DNA of 64,000 nt from Secundilactobacillus pentosiphilus (lineage in GTDB: Bacteria; Bacillota; Bacilli; Lactobacillales; Lactobacillaceae): NCBI RefSeq assembly GCF_002217985.1, contig NZ_BCMI01000007.1:1-64000 (forward strand), given 5' to 3'. The notes beneath the pieces were generated by a model. The model saw only the letters and a list, made by a program, of their open reading frames with translations, was not told where the DNA came from and searched no databases. The position numbers and the translations under genes were made by a program. Shown in pieces: positions 35,466 to 44,036 of this stretch. Position 1 is the first letter of the stretch, and each line of letters opens with the position of its first letter.

Positions 35466-38084
35466 CTACGACTTTTGTTTCAGCGCTGCCTGTGCTGCGG
35501 CCAATCGGGCTACTGGCACCCGATAAGGCGAACAGGAAACATAGGTGATCCCGATGGCATTGAAAAAGTTGATTGAGGCGGGATCACCACCGACTTCACC
35601 GCAGACCCCTATTGGCAAAGCCGGTTTCGTTTGACGGCCCTTTTCAATGGCAATTTCCATTAATGCGCCTACCCCCTCAATATCAACCGTTTGAAATGGA
35701 TCGGCTGGTAAAATCCCCTGTTTGATGTATTCCGGCATAAATGAACCCACGTCATCACGCGAGTAGCCAAAGGTGAGCTGCGTCAGATCATTGGTCCCGA
35801 AGCTGAAAAAGTCTGACACTTCAGCAACCTGGTCCGCAGTGACACAAGCCCGCGGCATTTCCATCATTGTACCCACCGCGTATTTAAGGTGAAGATCCGA
35901 TTCGGCCACCATGGTATCGATCTCATCCGTAACGAGCTGACGCACCCATGCCATCTCGCTTCTTGAGTCAGTCAACGGAATCATGATGTGAGGGTGCACT
36001 TCAAGCCCCTCATCATGCAACCGGATGACCGCCTTCATAATGGCTTTGACCTGCATTTGATAAATATCTGGGAAGGTTACTGCCAGTCGGTCTCCCCGGT
36101 GTCCCAGCATGGGGTTGAGTTCCTTAAGCGCGCTCGTCCGTTCCCGTAATTTCTCAGGTGCCAAATGGATCTGCTGAGCAACGGCTTGAATCTCCTCTTC
36201 ATCATGCGGCAAAAATTCGTGCAGTGGCGGGTCCAGCAGCCGAATGGTCACTTCTTTGTCCCCCGCTAGCTTGTACAATTGGTAAAAGTCTTCCTGCTGC
36301 ATTTGCAGTAACTGCGCCAAGGGTTCCGCCCGCCCTTGAGCATCTTCAGCCAAAATTAACCGGCGCATCTGAACCAGCCGTTCCGGTTTGAAGAACATGT
36401 GCTCGGTCCTCGTCAAACCGATCCCATCCGCACCGAAATCTAACGCTTTTTGGAAATCCTGCGGCGTATCCGCATTGGTATAAACCCCCATTTGAGCAAC
36501 GTCTTTTGCCCAATCCAGCAGAACGGATAACTCACCCTTGACCCCGGCAGAAGTGGTCTTGATCTGACCAAGGTACAATTCCCCAGAAGTGCCGTCAACC
36601 GAGACCCAGTCACCTTCGCTGATCACTTGGTCGCCAACTTTGGCAACTTTAGCCGCGTAATCCACGGTGATTTCATGTGCCCCAACAACCCCCGTGGCGC
36701 CCATCCCCCTGGCAACCACAGCTGCGTGAGAGGTCATGCCGCCCCGCGAAGTGACGATGGCTTGACTGACAATCATCCCGTCAATGTCTTCCGGTGAAGT
36801 ATCTTGTCGAATCAAAACGACCTTTGTACCATTGTCGGCCGCTTGCTTCGCATCTTCAGCGGTAAAGTAAGCTTGACCAGTAGCCGCTCCCGGTGACGCC
36901 GGCAGCCCCGTTGTTAACGGCGTTTGCTGTGCTAGTACCGCCGGGTCAAATTCGGGATGAAGCATTGCTGAAACGGATTCAGGGCTCACCCGCAGAAGCG
37001 CCTGAGTCTTAGTGATCAACCCTTCAGCAACTTGATCCACCGCAATTTTGACGGCAGCATAGGGTGTTCGCTTGCCATCACGTGCCTGTAAAAGAAATAA
37101 CTGGCCGTTTTCGATGGTAAACTCAAGATCCTGCATATCTTGGTAGTGATTTTCCAGCTTTTCGGCGATGGTCATCAATTGATCATAAATCGCCGGCATT
37201 TCTGCTTGCAGCACTTCAATGGACTGTGGTGTCCGAATCCCCGCAACAACGTCCTCCCCCTGAGCGTTGAGCAAGTATTCGCCGAAAACTTTTTTCTCAC
37301 CAGTGGCAGGATTGCGGGTAAAAGCAACGCCAGTGCCCGATCGATCACCCGCATTACCAAAGACCATCTCCTGAACATTCACAGCGGTTCCCAGTGACTC
37401 CGAAATATGGTTTTGCTGACGATAAACCTGCGCGCGGTGATTGTTCCACGATTCAAAGACGGCGTTGTTTGCAGCTAGAAGCTGGTCTTTCGGCGATTGT
37501 GGAAATTCCCCCTTCCCGGCTTGCTGATAAATAGCTTTAAACGCCGTCACGATTTGCTTCAGATCGGCCGCCGTCAGCTCTAAATCACTCTGATAGCCAT
37601 GGGCTTGCTTGGCCGCGGTTAAAACCTGGTCGAAAGTGGCTTCTTCAATGCCATAAACGACGTTGCCAAACATGGCTAACAAACGTCGGTAGCTGTCGTA
37701 AGCAAAGCGTTCATTATGTGTCAGCGTCGCCAAAGCAGTCACCGTTTGATCGTTCAGCCCAATGTTTAAGATCGTGTCCATCATGCCGGGCATAGAAATT
37801 GCCGCACCCGAACGGACCGAAACTAATAGTGGTTGACTGGTGCCGTTGAATTGTTTGTGGGTCATCTGACTCAGATGATCCAACGCCCGGTCAAGTTCCT
37901 GCAGCAAACTCTCACTCAGTGCGTGGGTTTGCTGGTATTCATGACAAGCTACCGTTGTGAGTGTAAAGCCGGGTGGCACTGGCAGACCTAAACGGGTCAT
38001 CTCAGCTAAATTAGCACCCTTACCACCTAACAGGTCACGCATCGACATGTTGCCTTCTGAAAATTCATAGATGAGTTTTGCCAT
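35466..38084 (-). CDS. ppdK: Pyruvate, phosphate dikinase
   Basis: Interconverts pyruvate, ATP and phosphate with phosphoenolpyruvate, AMP and pyrophosphate. 872 residues, full length. Order: ATP-grasp domain (GGKGANLAEMTRLGLPVPPGF at 18-38), swivelling phospho-His domain (GGMTSHAAVVARGMG, with the catalytic His near 453), and PEP/pyruvate barrel with GVCGEVGGDP containing the catalytic Cys near 830. In lactobacilli it supplies PEP for gluconeogenesis. The CcpN-type regulator encoded next upstream is the expected repressor. The bifunctional PPDK regulatory kinase (YqfL type), often adjacent, is absent here. Ribosome site is moderate (AAAGAGTGG). Confidence 0.96.
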   Translation of the reverse strand: MAKLIYEFSEGNMSMRDLLGGKGANLAEMTRLGLPVPPGFTLTTVACHEYQQTHALSESLLQELDRALDHLSQMTHKQFNGTSQPLLVSVRSGAAISMPGMMDTILNIGLNDQTVTALATLTHNERFAYDSYRRLLAMFGNVVYGIEEATFDQVLTAAKQAHGYQSDLELTAADLKQIVTAFKAIYQQAGKGEFPQSPKDQLLAANNAVFESWNNHRAQVYRQQNHISESLGTAVNVQEMVFGNAGDRSGTGVAFTRNPATGEKKVFGEYLLNAQGEDVVAGIRTPQSIEVLQAEMPAIYDQLMTIAEKLENHYQDMQDLEFTIENGQLFLLQARDGKRTPYAAVKIAVDQVAEGLITKTQALLRVSPESVSAMLHPEFDPAVLAQQTPLTTGLPASPGAATGQAYFTAEDAKQAADNGTKVVLIRQDTSPEDIDGMIVSQAIVTSRGGMTSHAAVVARGMGATGVVGAHEITVDYAAKVAKVGDQVISEGDWVSVDGTSGELYLGQIKTTSAGVKGELSVLLDWAKDVAQMGVYTNADTPQDFQKALDFGADGIGLTRTEHMFFKPERLVQMRRLILAEDAQGRAEPLAQLLQMQQEDFYQLYKLAGDKEVTIRLLDPPLHEFLPHDEEEIQAVAQQIHLAPEKLRERTSALKELNPMLGHRGDRLAVTFPDIYQMQVKAIMKAVIRLHDEGLEVHPHIMIPLTDSRSEMAWVRQLVTDEIDTMVAESDLHLKYAVGTMMEMPRACVTADQVAEVSDFFSFGTNDLTQLTFGYSRDDVGSFMPEYIKQGILPADPFQTVDIEGVGALMEIAIEKGRQTKPALPIGVCGEVGGDPASINFFNAIGITYVSCSPYRVPVARLAAAQAALKQKS

Positions 38085-38131
38085 ATAACCACTCTTTCTC
38101 GTAAATAAAACGTTATATTTGTTCGATTTAT

Positions 38132-38160
38132 AATGTATATTAAATAATTTTTGATTTCAA
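38132..38160 (-). promoter_or_regulatory. Promoter of ppdK
   Basis: Minus-strand TTGAAA (38155-38160), 17 bp, TACATT (38132-38137), in a very AT-rich region (38085-38340). A CcpN operator is likely here, but I cannot point to its exact bases. Confidence 0.5.
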
Positions 38161-38348
38161 GCATTATTATTTCAGAAAGCCCAGTTATCCCGGCTAATCA
38201 ACATTTGAAAATATACGAGTCCGTTTTCCCCAATTTAAAATGCCATGAAATTCCCGCTCCATAACGTCATACTTCTTTTATTAAGAGAAATAATACTATT
38301 ATTTTTCTTAAAGAATGACTGTACCCCAAATCGTGTCCTAGCCGTTTA

Positions 38349-38400
38349 AACTAAATGATGCCTATTCCGGCAACTTTGTCGGAATAGGCATCATTTAGTT
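38349..38400. terminator. Long perfect hairpin, probably terminator of ccpN
   Basis: A 21-bp perfect stem (38349-38369 with 38380-38400; arms begin AACTAAATGATGCC) with loop GCAACTTTGT. No long T run follows on the minus strand, so it may serve as a strong structural stop or a stabiliser. The loop resembles that of the hairpin at 39173. Confidence 0.7.
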
Positions 38401-38420
38401 AAATTTTGTCACACGTTTAA

Positions 38421-39032
38421 TTACGCTTGTTCAATAAAATGCTGAAAAATTCGGTTCTTGGTAATCCTTCCAGTGACCCTTTGCGGCGCCTGCTGATCCA
38501 CTACTGGTAACGAGTCTACCTTGTGCTTTAGGAGCAGTTGGCCGGCCTTCTTCACCGTTGTGTCAGCCGTCACCGTTATAATATTAGGCATCCGGGTCAT
38601 AATCACACTCGCCAGGATGGCTTCTGGATTCGAATTATTGAAACTCGCCCTTAACAAGTCCTTTCGTGAGATCAGTCCCGCCAAGTGATCTTTTTGATCA
38701 ACCACGAGCAGTGTCCCCACATCCCGCAGGAACAGCTTACTGATTGCCTCCTGCAGCGTTGCGTCATCCTTGATCGTTATCGCTGGCTGCATAATGGCAG
38801 AAATCGGCTTTTCGTATAAATTGGTATAATCAACACCCGCGTGGCCATCACCGCGATAGACGTAACCCACTTTGGGGCGTGCAGTCAGCACTTCAACTGC
38901 CGTGAGCAACCGTAGATCTGCACGAATGGTGGGTACGCTCAACCCTAGTTGATTAGCAATTTCTTCGCCAGTTAACGGGCTTTTTGCTTTTAGCATCTGA
39001 ACAATTTTTTGCTGCCGTTCTGTAAATTCCAT
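38421..39032 (-). CDS. ccpN: CcpN-type HTH/CBS transcriptional regulator
   Basis: 203 residues: a winged helix-turn-helix (about 5-60; LTGEEIANQLGLSVPTIRADLRLL) and two CBS domains (about 75-200). CcpN represses gluconeogenic genes in Bacillus in response to glycolytic conditions, binding adenine nucleotides through CBS pairs. Placement directly upstream of ppdK in the same direction fits that role. The start is ATG at 39032, preceded at eight bases by GGGGG. Confidence 0.87.
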   Translation of the reverse strand: MEFTERQQKIVQMLKAKSPLTGEEIANQLGLSVPTIRADLRLLTAVEVLTARPKVGYVYRGDGHAGVDYTNLYEKPISAIMQPAITIKDDATLQEAISKLFLRDVGTLLVVDQKDHLAGLISRKDLLRASFNNSNPEAILASVIMTRMPNIITVTADTTVKKAGQLLLKHKVDSLPVVDQQAPQRVTGRITKNRIFQHFIEQA

Positions 39033-39172
39033 TGGTTCATCCCCCACCTATGCTCTGATATTTATGACTATATTATATCACTAATATGACGTGATAATAG
39101 ACAATATCCTGAACCATTTTACTAAAAAGGCGGGCTGGTGTGAGCCAGTAACCCGAAGTTTTCGGTATTGAT

Positions 39173-39218
39173 CCAAAAAAATACCCCATCCGGCAATTTT
39201 GTCAGATGAGGCATTTTT
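39173..39218 (-). terminator. Terminator after the aldo/keto reductase gene
   Basis: Minus-strand AATGCCTCATCTG pairs imperfectly with CGGATGGGGTATT and is followed by seven T. Confidence 0.85.
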
Positions 39219-39259
39219 TAAACGAGATTAACCCCGTTTGTTTTTCAAAACGATTCAGA

Positions 39260-40237
39260 TTACCAGAGATAATCAACCGGATTCTTAAGGTACTTATCAT
39301 AGACATCCTGGACGATTTGCATTTGTTCAGGCTTTAGGGCCGGCAAATCTGAAGCTACCGTGTTACGTTCGATCTGATCTGGTGAACTAGCTCCCGGAAT
39401 GGCTGCACTCACCGCATCAAACATCAGAATGTAACGCAGTGCCAATGCAGCTAAGTTATCCGTTCCAAGACGCTGCTTTAATTCTTGAGCAGCTTTGACA
39501 CCGGTCATGTAATCAACCCCAGAGAAGGTTTCACCCTTATCAAAGAGTTCACCATGACGGTTAGTCGTTCGGTGATCTTCCTTACCGAACTTCGTATCAG
39601 CCGTAAATTTACCGGTTAACAAACCACTTGCTAACGGTACTCGGGCTAAAATACCAACGTTGTTTTTCTTCGCTAGGTCAAAGAAGAGTTTCGATGGGCG
39701 CAAACGGAACATGTTGAAGATAATTTCAACTGCTGAAACGTCATAATCCATTGCTTTAATGGCTTCTTCGACCCGTTCAACACTGACACCGTAGTTCTTG
39801 ATTTTACCCTCTTTTTTTAGTTTATCCATCGTGAAGAAGGTTTCAGGTGTGTAGTAGATGGACATTGGCGGGCAGTGAAGTAATACCAGATCCAGTGCTT
39901 CCAGACCCATATTCTCCAAAGATTCGTCAACGTAACGTGTTAGGTGTTCGGGGTTAAAATGCTCGGTGCTGAGAGGTTCTTCTTTACGACCAATTTTAGT
40001 TGTAAAGTGAACGTCTGGATGGGCCTTAACAAACGCACCAACTGCTTTTTCACTGTTGCCGCCCTGATAGCCGTCAGCAGTGTCAAAGAAGTTGACGCCT
40101 TGTTCATAAGCCTCTTCCAAAGTCGCCGTGGCATCCTTAATGTCAAATGGCGCACCCCATTTACCGCCAAGTTGCCAAGTTCCTAAAGAAATATCACTAA
40201 TATTAAAGCCGGTTTTCCCTAGTGTTCGATAATTCAT
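39260..40237 (-). CDS. Aldo/keto reductase
   Basis: 325 residues. N-terminal MNYRTLGKTGFNISDISLGTWQLGG is typical. The catalytic residues are Asp and Tyr in FFDTADGYQGG (Tyr next to Gln rather than the common YG), Lys in TTKIGRK and His in LVLLHCPP. The start is ATG at 40237, nine bases after GGAGGG; an ATG directly adjacent to that site is unlikely. Substrate unknown. Monocistronic. Confidence 0.86.
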   Translation of the reverse strand: MNYRTLGKTGFNISDISLGTWQLGGKWGAPFDIKDATATLEEAYEQGVNFFDTADGYQGGNSEKAVGAFVKAHPDVHFTTKIGRKEEPLSTEHFNPEHLTRYVDESLENMGLEALDLVLLHCPPMSIYYTPETFFTMDKLKKEGKIKNYGVSVERVEEAIKAMDYDVSAVEIIFNMFRLRPSKLFFDLAKKNNVGILARVPLASGLLTGKFTADTKFGKEDHRTTNRHGELFDKGETFSGVDYMTGVKAAQELKQRLGTDNLAALALRYILMFDAVSAAIPGASSPDQIERNTVASDLPALKPEQMQIVQDVYDKYLKNPVDYLW

Positions 40238-40395
40238 AGTTAGCATCCCTCCGTTACACAATTTATTTGTAACCATCTCAATTATAGAAGTTAGAGTGGG
40301 GTATAAGTCAAGATACTGTGTGAAAAAATCAACGAGGACTTCAGGAAACTCATGATCCAGTTACTCGTCTTCTCAACGTAACGGTTAATGCCAGC

Positions 40396-40443
40396 AAAAA
40401 ACGCGGGATCATCAGCAGCTTGGCTGTTAGTCTCGCGTTTTTT
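40396..40443 (-). terminator. Terminator of the AP2-domain gene
   Basis: AAAAAACGCG/CGCGTTTTTT closing stem around a structured loop. It is symmetrical, so it can also work on the plus strand. Confidence 0.85.
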
Positions 40444-40477
40444 CTTTTATGTTTTCGTAAACCTCTAACTTATCGTG

Positions 40478-40996
40478 TTATACGCTAAACTTTTCGGCTT
40501 CAGCTTCGGCTTCCTTAGTTGGCTTATCCCGCTTGATACCAAGGTACAATTCTTCAGCTTCACGCCGTGCCTCAATGGCTTCATTGATCGTCTTAAAGCT
40601 TTTCAATAAAACGTATTTATGATCAATCATTAACCGTGCGAACCATTTACCCGTCTGCCGATCATAAGAAACACCAATGACACCGCTTTTATTACGGGCT
40701 GATTCTGAAATTGAACTCAAAGAAATACCATCTTCATTTCGTAACTGATCGGATCGCCCCATATAATCAACGAACTTAGCGTTCTTATAAACCCGCTGAC
40801 TTGATAGGTCACGTCTCAAACAGCCACAGCTTTTGGTAATGCCCGAACGCAACCGGACACCATCAACAATCGTTTTATTACCGCAATCGCACTGGCAAAG
40901 CCACATTGCATTGGAGTTTGCGGGATTATTCCCATAGTATTTCATGACGACTAACCGACCAAAACGCTGGTTGGTTAAATCAATTCTTTTGCTCAT
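40478..40996 (-). CDS. Zinc-ribbon plus AP2-domain DNA-binding protein (phage/mobile type)
   Basis: 172 residues from ATG at 40996. A Cys cluster (CQCDCGNKTIVDG and SCGCLRR, about residues 32-58) looks like a small zinc-binding knuckle. It is followed by an AP2-like fold (SGVIGVSYDRQTGKWFARL, then KSFKTINEAIEARREAE, about 107-150). Such combinations are common in phages and HNH/AP2 homing proteins; here no nuclease domain is seen. It stands alone, with no phage genes around it. It could be a domesticated regulator or a remnant of transfer. The ribosome site is weak. Confidence 0.75.
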   Translation of the reverse strand: MSKRIDLTNQRFGRLVVMKYYGNNPANSNAMWLCQCDCGNKTIVDGVRLRSGITKSCGCLRRDLSSQRVYKNAKFVDYMGRSDQLRNEDGISLSSISESARNKSGVIGVSYDRQTGKWFARLMIDHKYVLLKSFKTINEAIEARREAEELYLGIKRDKPTKEAEAEAEKFSV

Positions 40997-41497
40997 CTTT
41001 GTACGCCATCCTTTAAATATTCTAATTTTGCTTACTAATCTATTATTAGAATATCCCCCCAATTGGCAAATTAAATATTTAATATACCAATGATATCTAA
41101 GGATAATAAGCAGCTGAAAAACCATTACTTTTTAATGATAACTGTTTCACATACAGATTATAAAGTACCAATCAAAAGATGTGATTTTAGGAAAGAATTA
41201 ACCCTCACTAAACGCATTATCATCGTGTTCGATGAAGTAATTGTATCATCATTCTATGAAAATTTGGAGTAATTTCTCTCAAAATGTTGTTCTTCACAAT
41301 TATTGGTACAAAATCTAATATTTGTTCATAAAAAACGTGCAACGGTTAGTCAGAAATATCACCAAATACCTTTTTTAAATCAAATATTCCAAAAATATTC
41401 TTTACCCCTGCTTATTTAAGCCGACTGTATTTCACCGCAAAAGTGGGGCCAAATAGCGTATACTCTAACTATTATCTATGAAAAGAGGTTTCAGACA
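40997..41497. other. AT-rich intergenic region
   Basis: About 500 bases, clearly more AT-rich than the neighbours. It contains the upstream region of the AP2 gene and, near 41458-41464, a TATACT -10 for merR. Short ORFs (for example 41090-41272) lack ribosome sites and family resemblance. I see no repeat element here. Confidence 0.6.
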
Positions 41498-41956
41498 ATG
41501 TCATACTCAATTAGCCAAGTGGCTGATAAAACCGGCCTGAGTGCCTTTACCTTACGATATTACGAACGTGAAGGCCTGCTGCCGCTTATCAAGCGTAACT
41601 CGTCCGGCCGCCGTGAATTCTCTGACGCGGATCTGGATTTCATTGACTTGATCACCTGCCTGAAGGATACCGGGATGTCACTAACTGAAATTCGTCACTT
41701 TGTGTCATTAACGCTGCAGGGTGATTCAACGTTAGAAACCCGTCTTAATATCTTCAAGCAGCAACAGCAAGCCGTTCGTCGGCAAATCGAACAAGCCAAC
41801 CAGCATTTAGCCAAGTTAGAGTACAAAGTCCGTTTCTACACTGCCGCCTGCGAGGCAGGTACTGAAGCCGCCGTTTCGGGCGATTGTGAGCTGCCGGGTC
41901 AACCCATTATCATTGACAACAGCCTACGAATAAACAAAGCTCACACTTCAAATTAA
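41498..41956 (+). CDS. MerR-family transcriptional regulator
   Basis: 152 residues. N-terminal MerR winged helix (YSISQVADKTGLSAFTLRYYEREGLLP; residues 2-29), then helix-rich GRREFSDADLDFIDLITCLKDTGMSLTEIRHFV and a long dimerisation coil (about 85-122). The C-terminal TAACEAGTEAAVSGDCELPG holds two Cys that might sense electrophiles or metals. It is convergent with an aldo/keto reductase gene, the type of target of aldehyde-responsive AdhR-like MerR proteins; this link is inference. Ribosome site AGAGG. Confidence 0.87.
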   Translation: MSYSISQVADKTGLSAFTLRYYEREGLLPLIKRNSSGRREFSDADLDFIDLITCLKDTGMSLTEIRHFVSLTLQGDSTLETRLNIFKQQQQAVRRQIEQANQHLAKLEYKVRFYTAACEAGTEAAVSGDCELPGQPIIIDNSLRINKAHTSN

Positions 41957-42013
41957 ATCAAAGGGGCATCAACCAACTTTCCGCAGAAGAAGATTGGTTA
42001 ATGCCCCTTTGAT
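41957..42013. terminator. Bidirectional terminator
   Basis: ATCAAAGGGGCAT...AACCAA pairs with TTGGTT...ATGCCCCTTTGAT. It lies between convergent merR and the aldo/keto reductase. Confidence 0.88.
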
Positions 42014-42030
42014 GATTTAAAGATTTGATT

Positions 42031-42984
42031 TTACGGCAATGTATTGCCCGCAGCAAAGTAAACGTCGTACCACTCTTGCTTTGTCAATTCAACATCAGCA
42101 CCAGTAATACTCTCTTTAAGGTGATCCTGGTTCATCGAACCCAAGATAACCTGCATATTTGCTGGGTGACGTAGGATCCAGGCAGTAGCAATGGCATTCT
42201 TTGTTACACCCTTTGCGTCAGCAAGTTCCTGCAACTTGGCATTTAAGTCCGGGAACTTAGGGTTATCAATAAATGGCCCTTCGAACATCCCGTATTGGTA
42301 TGGCGACCAAGCTTGGATCGTCATGCGATGCAACCGCGAATATTCAATAATTTCGCCATCATGGTTAACACTGCGATCATCGCTCATATTGACGTGAAGG
42401 CCGAAATCAATCGGACCGGTATGCATGACGCCAAATTGCAGCTGGTTGACCATCAGCCGTTGACTAACGGCTGATTGAAGTAAGTCAACTTGCATGGGAT
42501 TGCAGTTTGAAACCCCAAAGTGACGAACCTTACCAGCTGCTTGCAGTTCATCAAAAGCAGCTGCCACCTGATCGGGTTCCATCAGTGGATCCGGTCGGTG
42601 CAGTAAAAAGAAGTCCAGGTAGTCGATCCCCATCCGCTTCAAAATACCATCAACAGCGTCAAGCAAATGTTGCTTAGAGAAATCGTACCGCTGACCAAAA
42701 ACGAGGTCACCATGACTACGCTTAGGATCCAGCACGATACCGCCTTTCGACTGAATAATCAGGTCTTCACGCTTAACGCCCGATTTCTTCAAAGCCTGAC
42801 CAAAGATTTCTTCGGACTTGCCCCCACCATAAATATCGGCAGAATCGATAAAGTTGACACCCTTATCGGTAACGGTGTCCAGTACCTTAGCGGCGTCATC
42901 AACATTGAGACTTACCATCCGCATAATACCCAGTGCGACGGCAGAAGCCTGTAAACTTGTGTTGCCTAATGCTACATTCTTCAT
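42031..42984 (-). CDS. Aldo/keto reductase, YdhF-like
   Basis: 317 residues. Catalytic Asp/Tyr in FIDSADIYGGGKSEE, Lys in IQSKGGI, His in DFFLLHRPD. WSPYQYGMFEGPF and the C-terminal cofactor region VILGSMNQDHLKE fit the YdhF branch. Substrate not known. The ATG is about 12 bases after GGAGG, a long spacing. It converges on merR. Fourth aldo/keto reductase of the window. Confidence 0.87.
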   Translation of the reverse strand: MKNVALGNTSLQASAVALGIMRMVSLNVDDAAKVLDTVTDKGVNFIDSADIYGGGKSEEIFGQALKKSGVKREDLIIQSKGGIVLDPKRSHGDLVFGQRYDFSKQHLLDAVDGILKRMGIDYLDFFLLHRPDPLMEPDQVAAAFDELQAAGKVRHFGVSNCNPMQVDLLQSAVSQRLMVNQLQFGVMHTGPIDFGLHVNMSDDRSVNHDGEIIEYSRLHRMTIQAWSPYQYGMFEGPFIDNPKFPDLNAKLQELADAKGVTKNAIATAWILRHPANMQVILGSMNQDHLKESITGADVELTKQEWYDVYFAAGNTLP

Positions 42985-43073
42985 CTTAATATAATGCCTC
43001 CTTTTAACAGTTTCTATTATAAGTGTTTAGTTAGAAAAAAGAATAAAATTTTTTATAAAATGGCTTGGTGAAA

Positions 43074-44036
43074 TTACGCACCTTGAATGACAAACGAGAA
43101 TGAATGATCCTCTTCAGCTGAAACGTGATACTTTTGTTCAACATCTGCACCCCAGCTGTCAATGCCGCCAACGCCACGAACGGCGCCAAAAACGGTGAAT
43201 ACTGTACGTCTTGGTGCTGGTAATTCCTCAATATGGGTGGCATTTTCTAATTCCTCAGCCGTGTATGGCAGACAGCTGAAAGCAAACGATTGTCCCGCTT
43301 GCGAAAAGGTGAGGTTAAATTCATGGTTTGAATGATCGGTATTATCCAGCGTCCGGTTACGGGTCACGGTCACTTGATTAGTCTGCATGTGCATGCCGCA
43401 CTCTTGAGGAACCAAATACTTAGTGACTGGCATACCATCTACAGTGTAGTTACCTGTCACACCGCCAGCCATCCGGTCAGGATAAGTCTCCCCTGAAAGA
43501 CCATCGTAGTTAAACCGTTTAGCTGCGGTTGGCATAATGAAGCGTAACCCTAGCGCAGGTAATTCAGGCAAACCAGCTTTGCCATGGTAGTTGACGCTGA
43601 CCTTAATTTTGCCTTCGCCGTTGACCGTATAGGCTGCAGTCACCGTTGTCGCTGGTACCGTTAAGGTTTCATACGTGAAGGTAATTGTGACGTGATCAGC
43701 AAATTCATGGTCGCTGTAGCGATTATTTTCGGGTGAAATCGGCAGCTTGATTGGCTGATCGTTAACGGCTACCGCAATATCGGTACACTTCAGAAACATA
43801 TCAGTTCCCAGCCACATAGCTGATTTAACGGAAAAACCGTTACCACGGTCATTATCAGTAGTTGCTCGCCAAAATGTTGGTTTAGGTGTGCGGTACAGCC
43901 ATTCTTTACCATGCTGCACTAACGATTCCATCCCGCCGCGTTCATAACTGAAAATGTAGCCGAAACCTTCACCGCGCAAGCCTAACGTTGCGTCACCATA
44001 AATAATTTGAACTTGTTTAGTTGATGTGTTTGCCAT
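43074..44036 (-). CDS. lacM: Beta-galactosidase small subunit
   Basis: 320 residues corresponding to the C-terminal beta-sandwich (domain 5) of GH2 beta-galactosidases. [18 protein letters not shown] and the ending [22 protein letters not shown] are typical of LacM. It completes the active site of LacL. It overlaps the end of lacL by 20 bp, so it is translationally coupled. Confidence 0.95.
   Translation of the reverse strand: MANTSTKQVQIIYGDATLGLRGEGFGYIFSYERGGMESLVQHGKEWLYRTPKPTFWRATTDNDRGNGFSVKSAMWLGTDMFLKCTDIAVAVNDQPIKLPISPENNRYSDHEFADHVTITFTYETLTVPATTVTAAYTVNGEGKIKVSVNYHGKAGLPELPALGLRFIMPTAAKRFNYDGLSGETYPDRMAGGVTGNYTVDGMPVTKYLVPQECGMHMQTNQVTVTRNRTLDNTDHSNHEFNLTFSQAGQSFAFSCLPYTAEELENATHIEELPAPRRTVFTVFGAVRGVGGIDSWGADVEQKYHVSAEEDHSFSFVIQGA

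Noticed and set aside
40478-40996. Part of a prophage
   Set aside because: No integrase, portal, capsid, terminase or lysis genes in the surrounding 20 kb and no attachment-site repeat seen.
41090-41272. 60-residue ORF in the AT-rich gap
   Set aside because: No ribosome site, no family resemblance, and composition of non-coding DNA.
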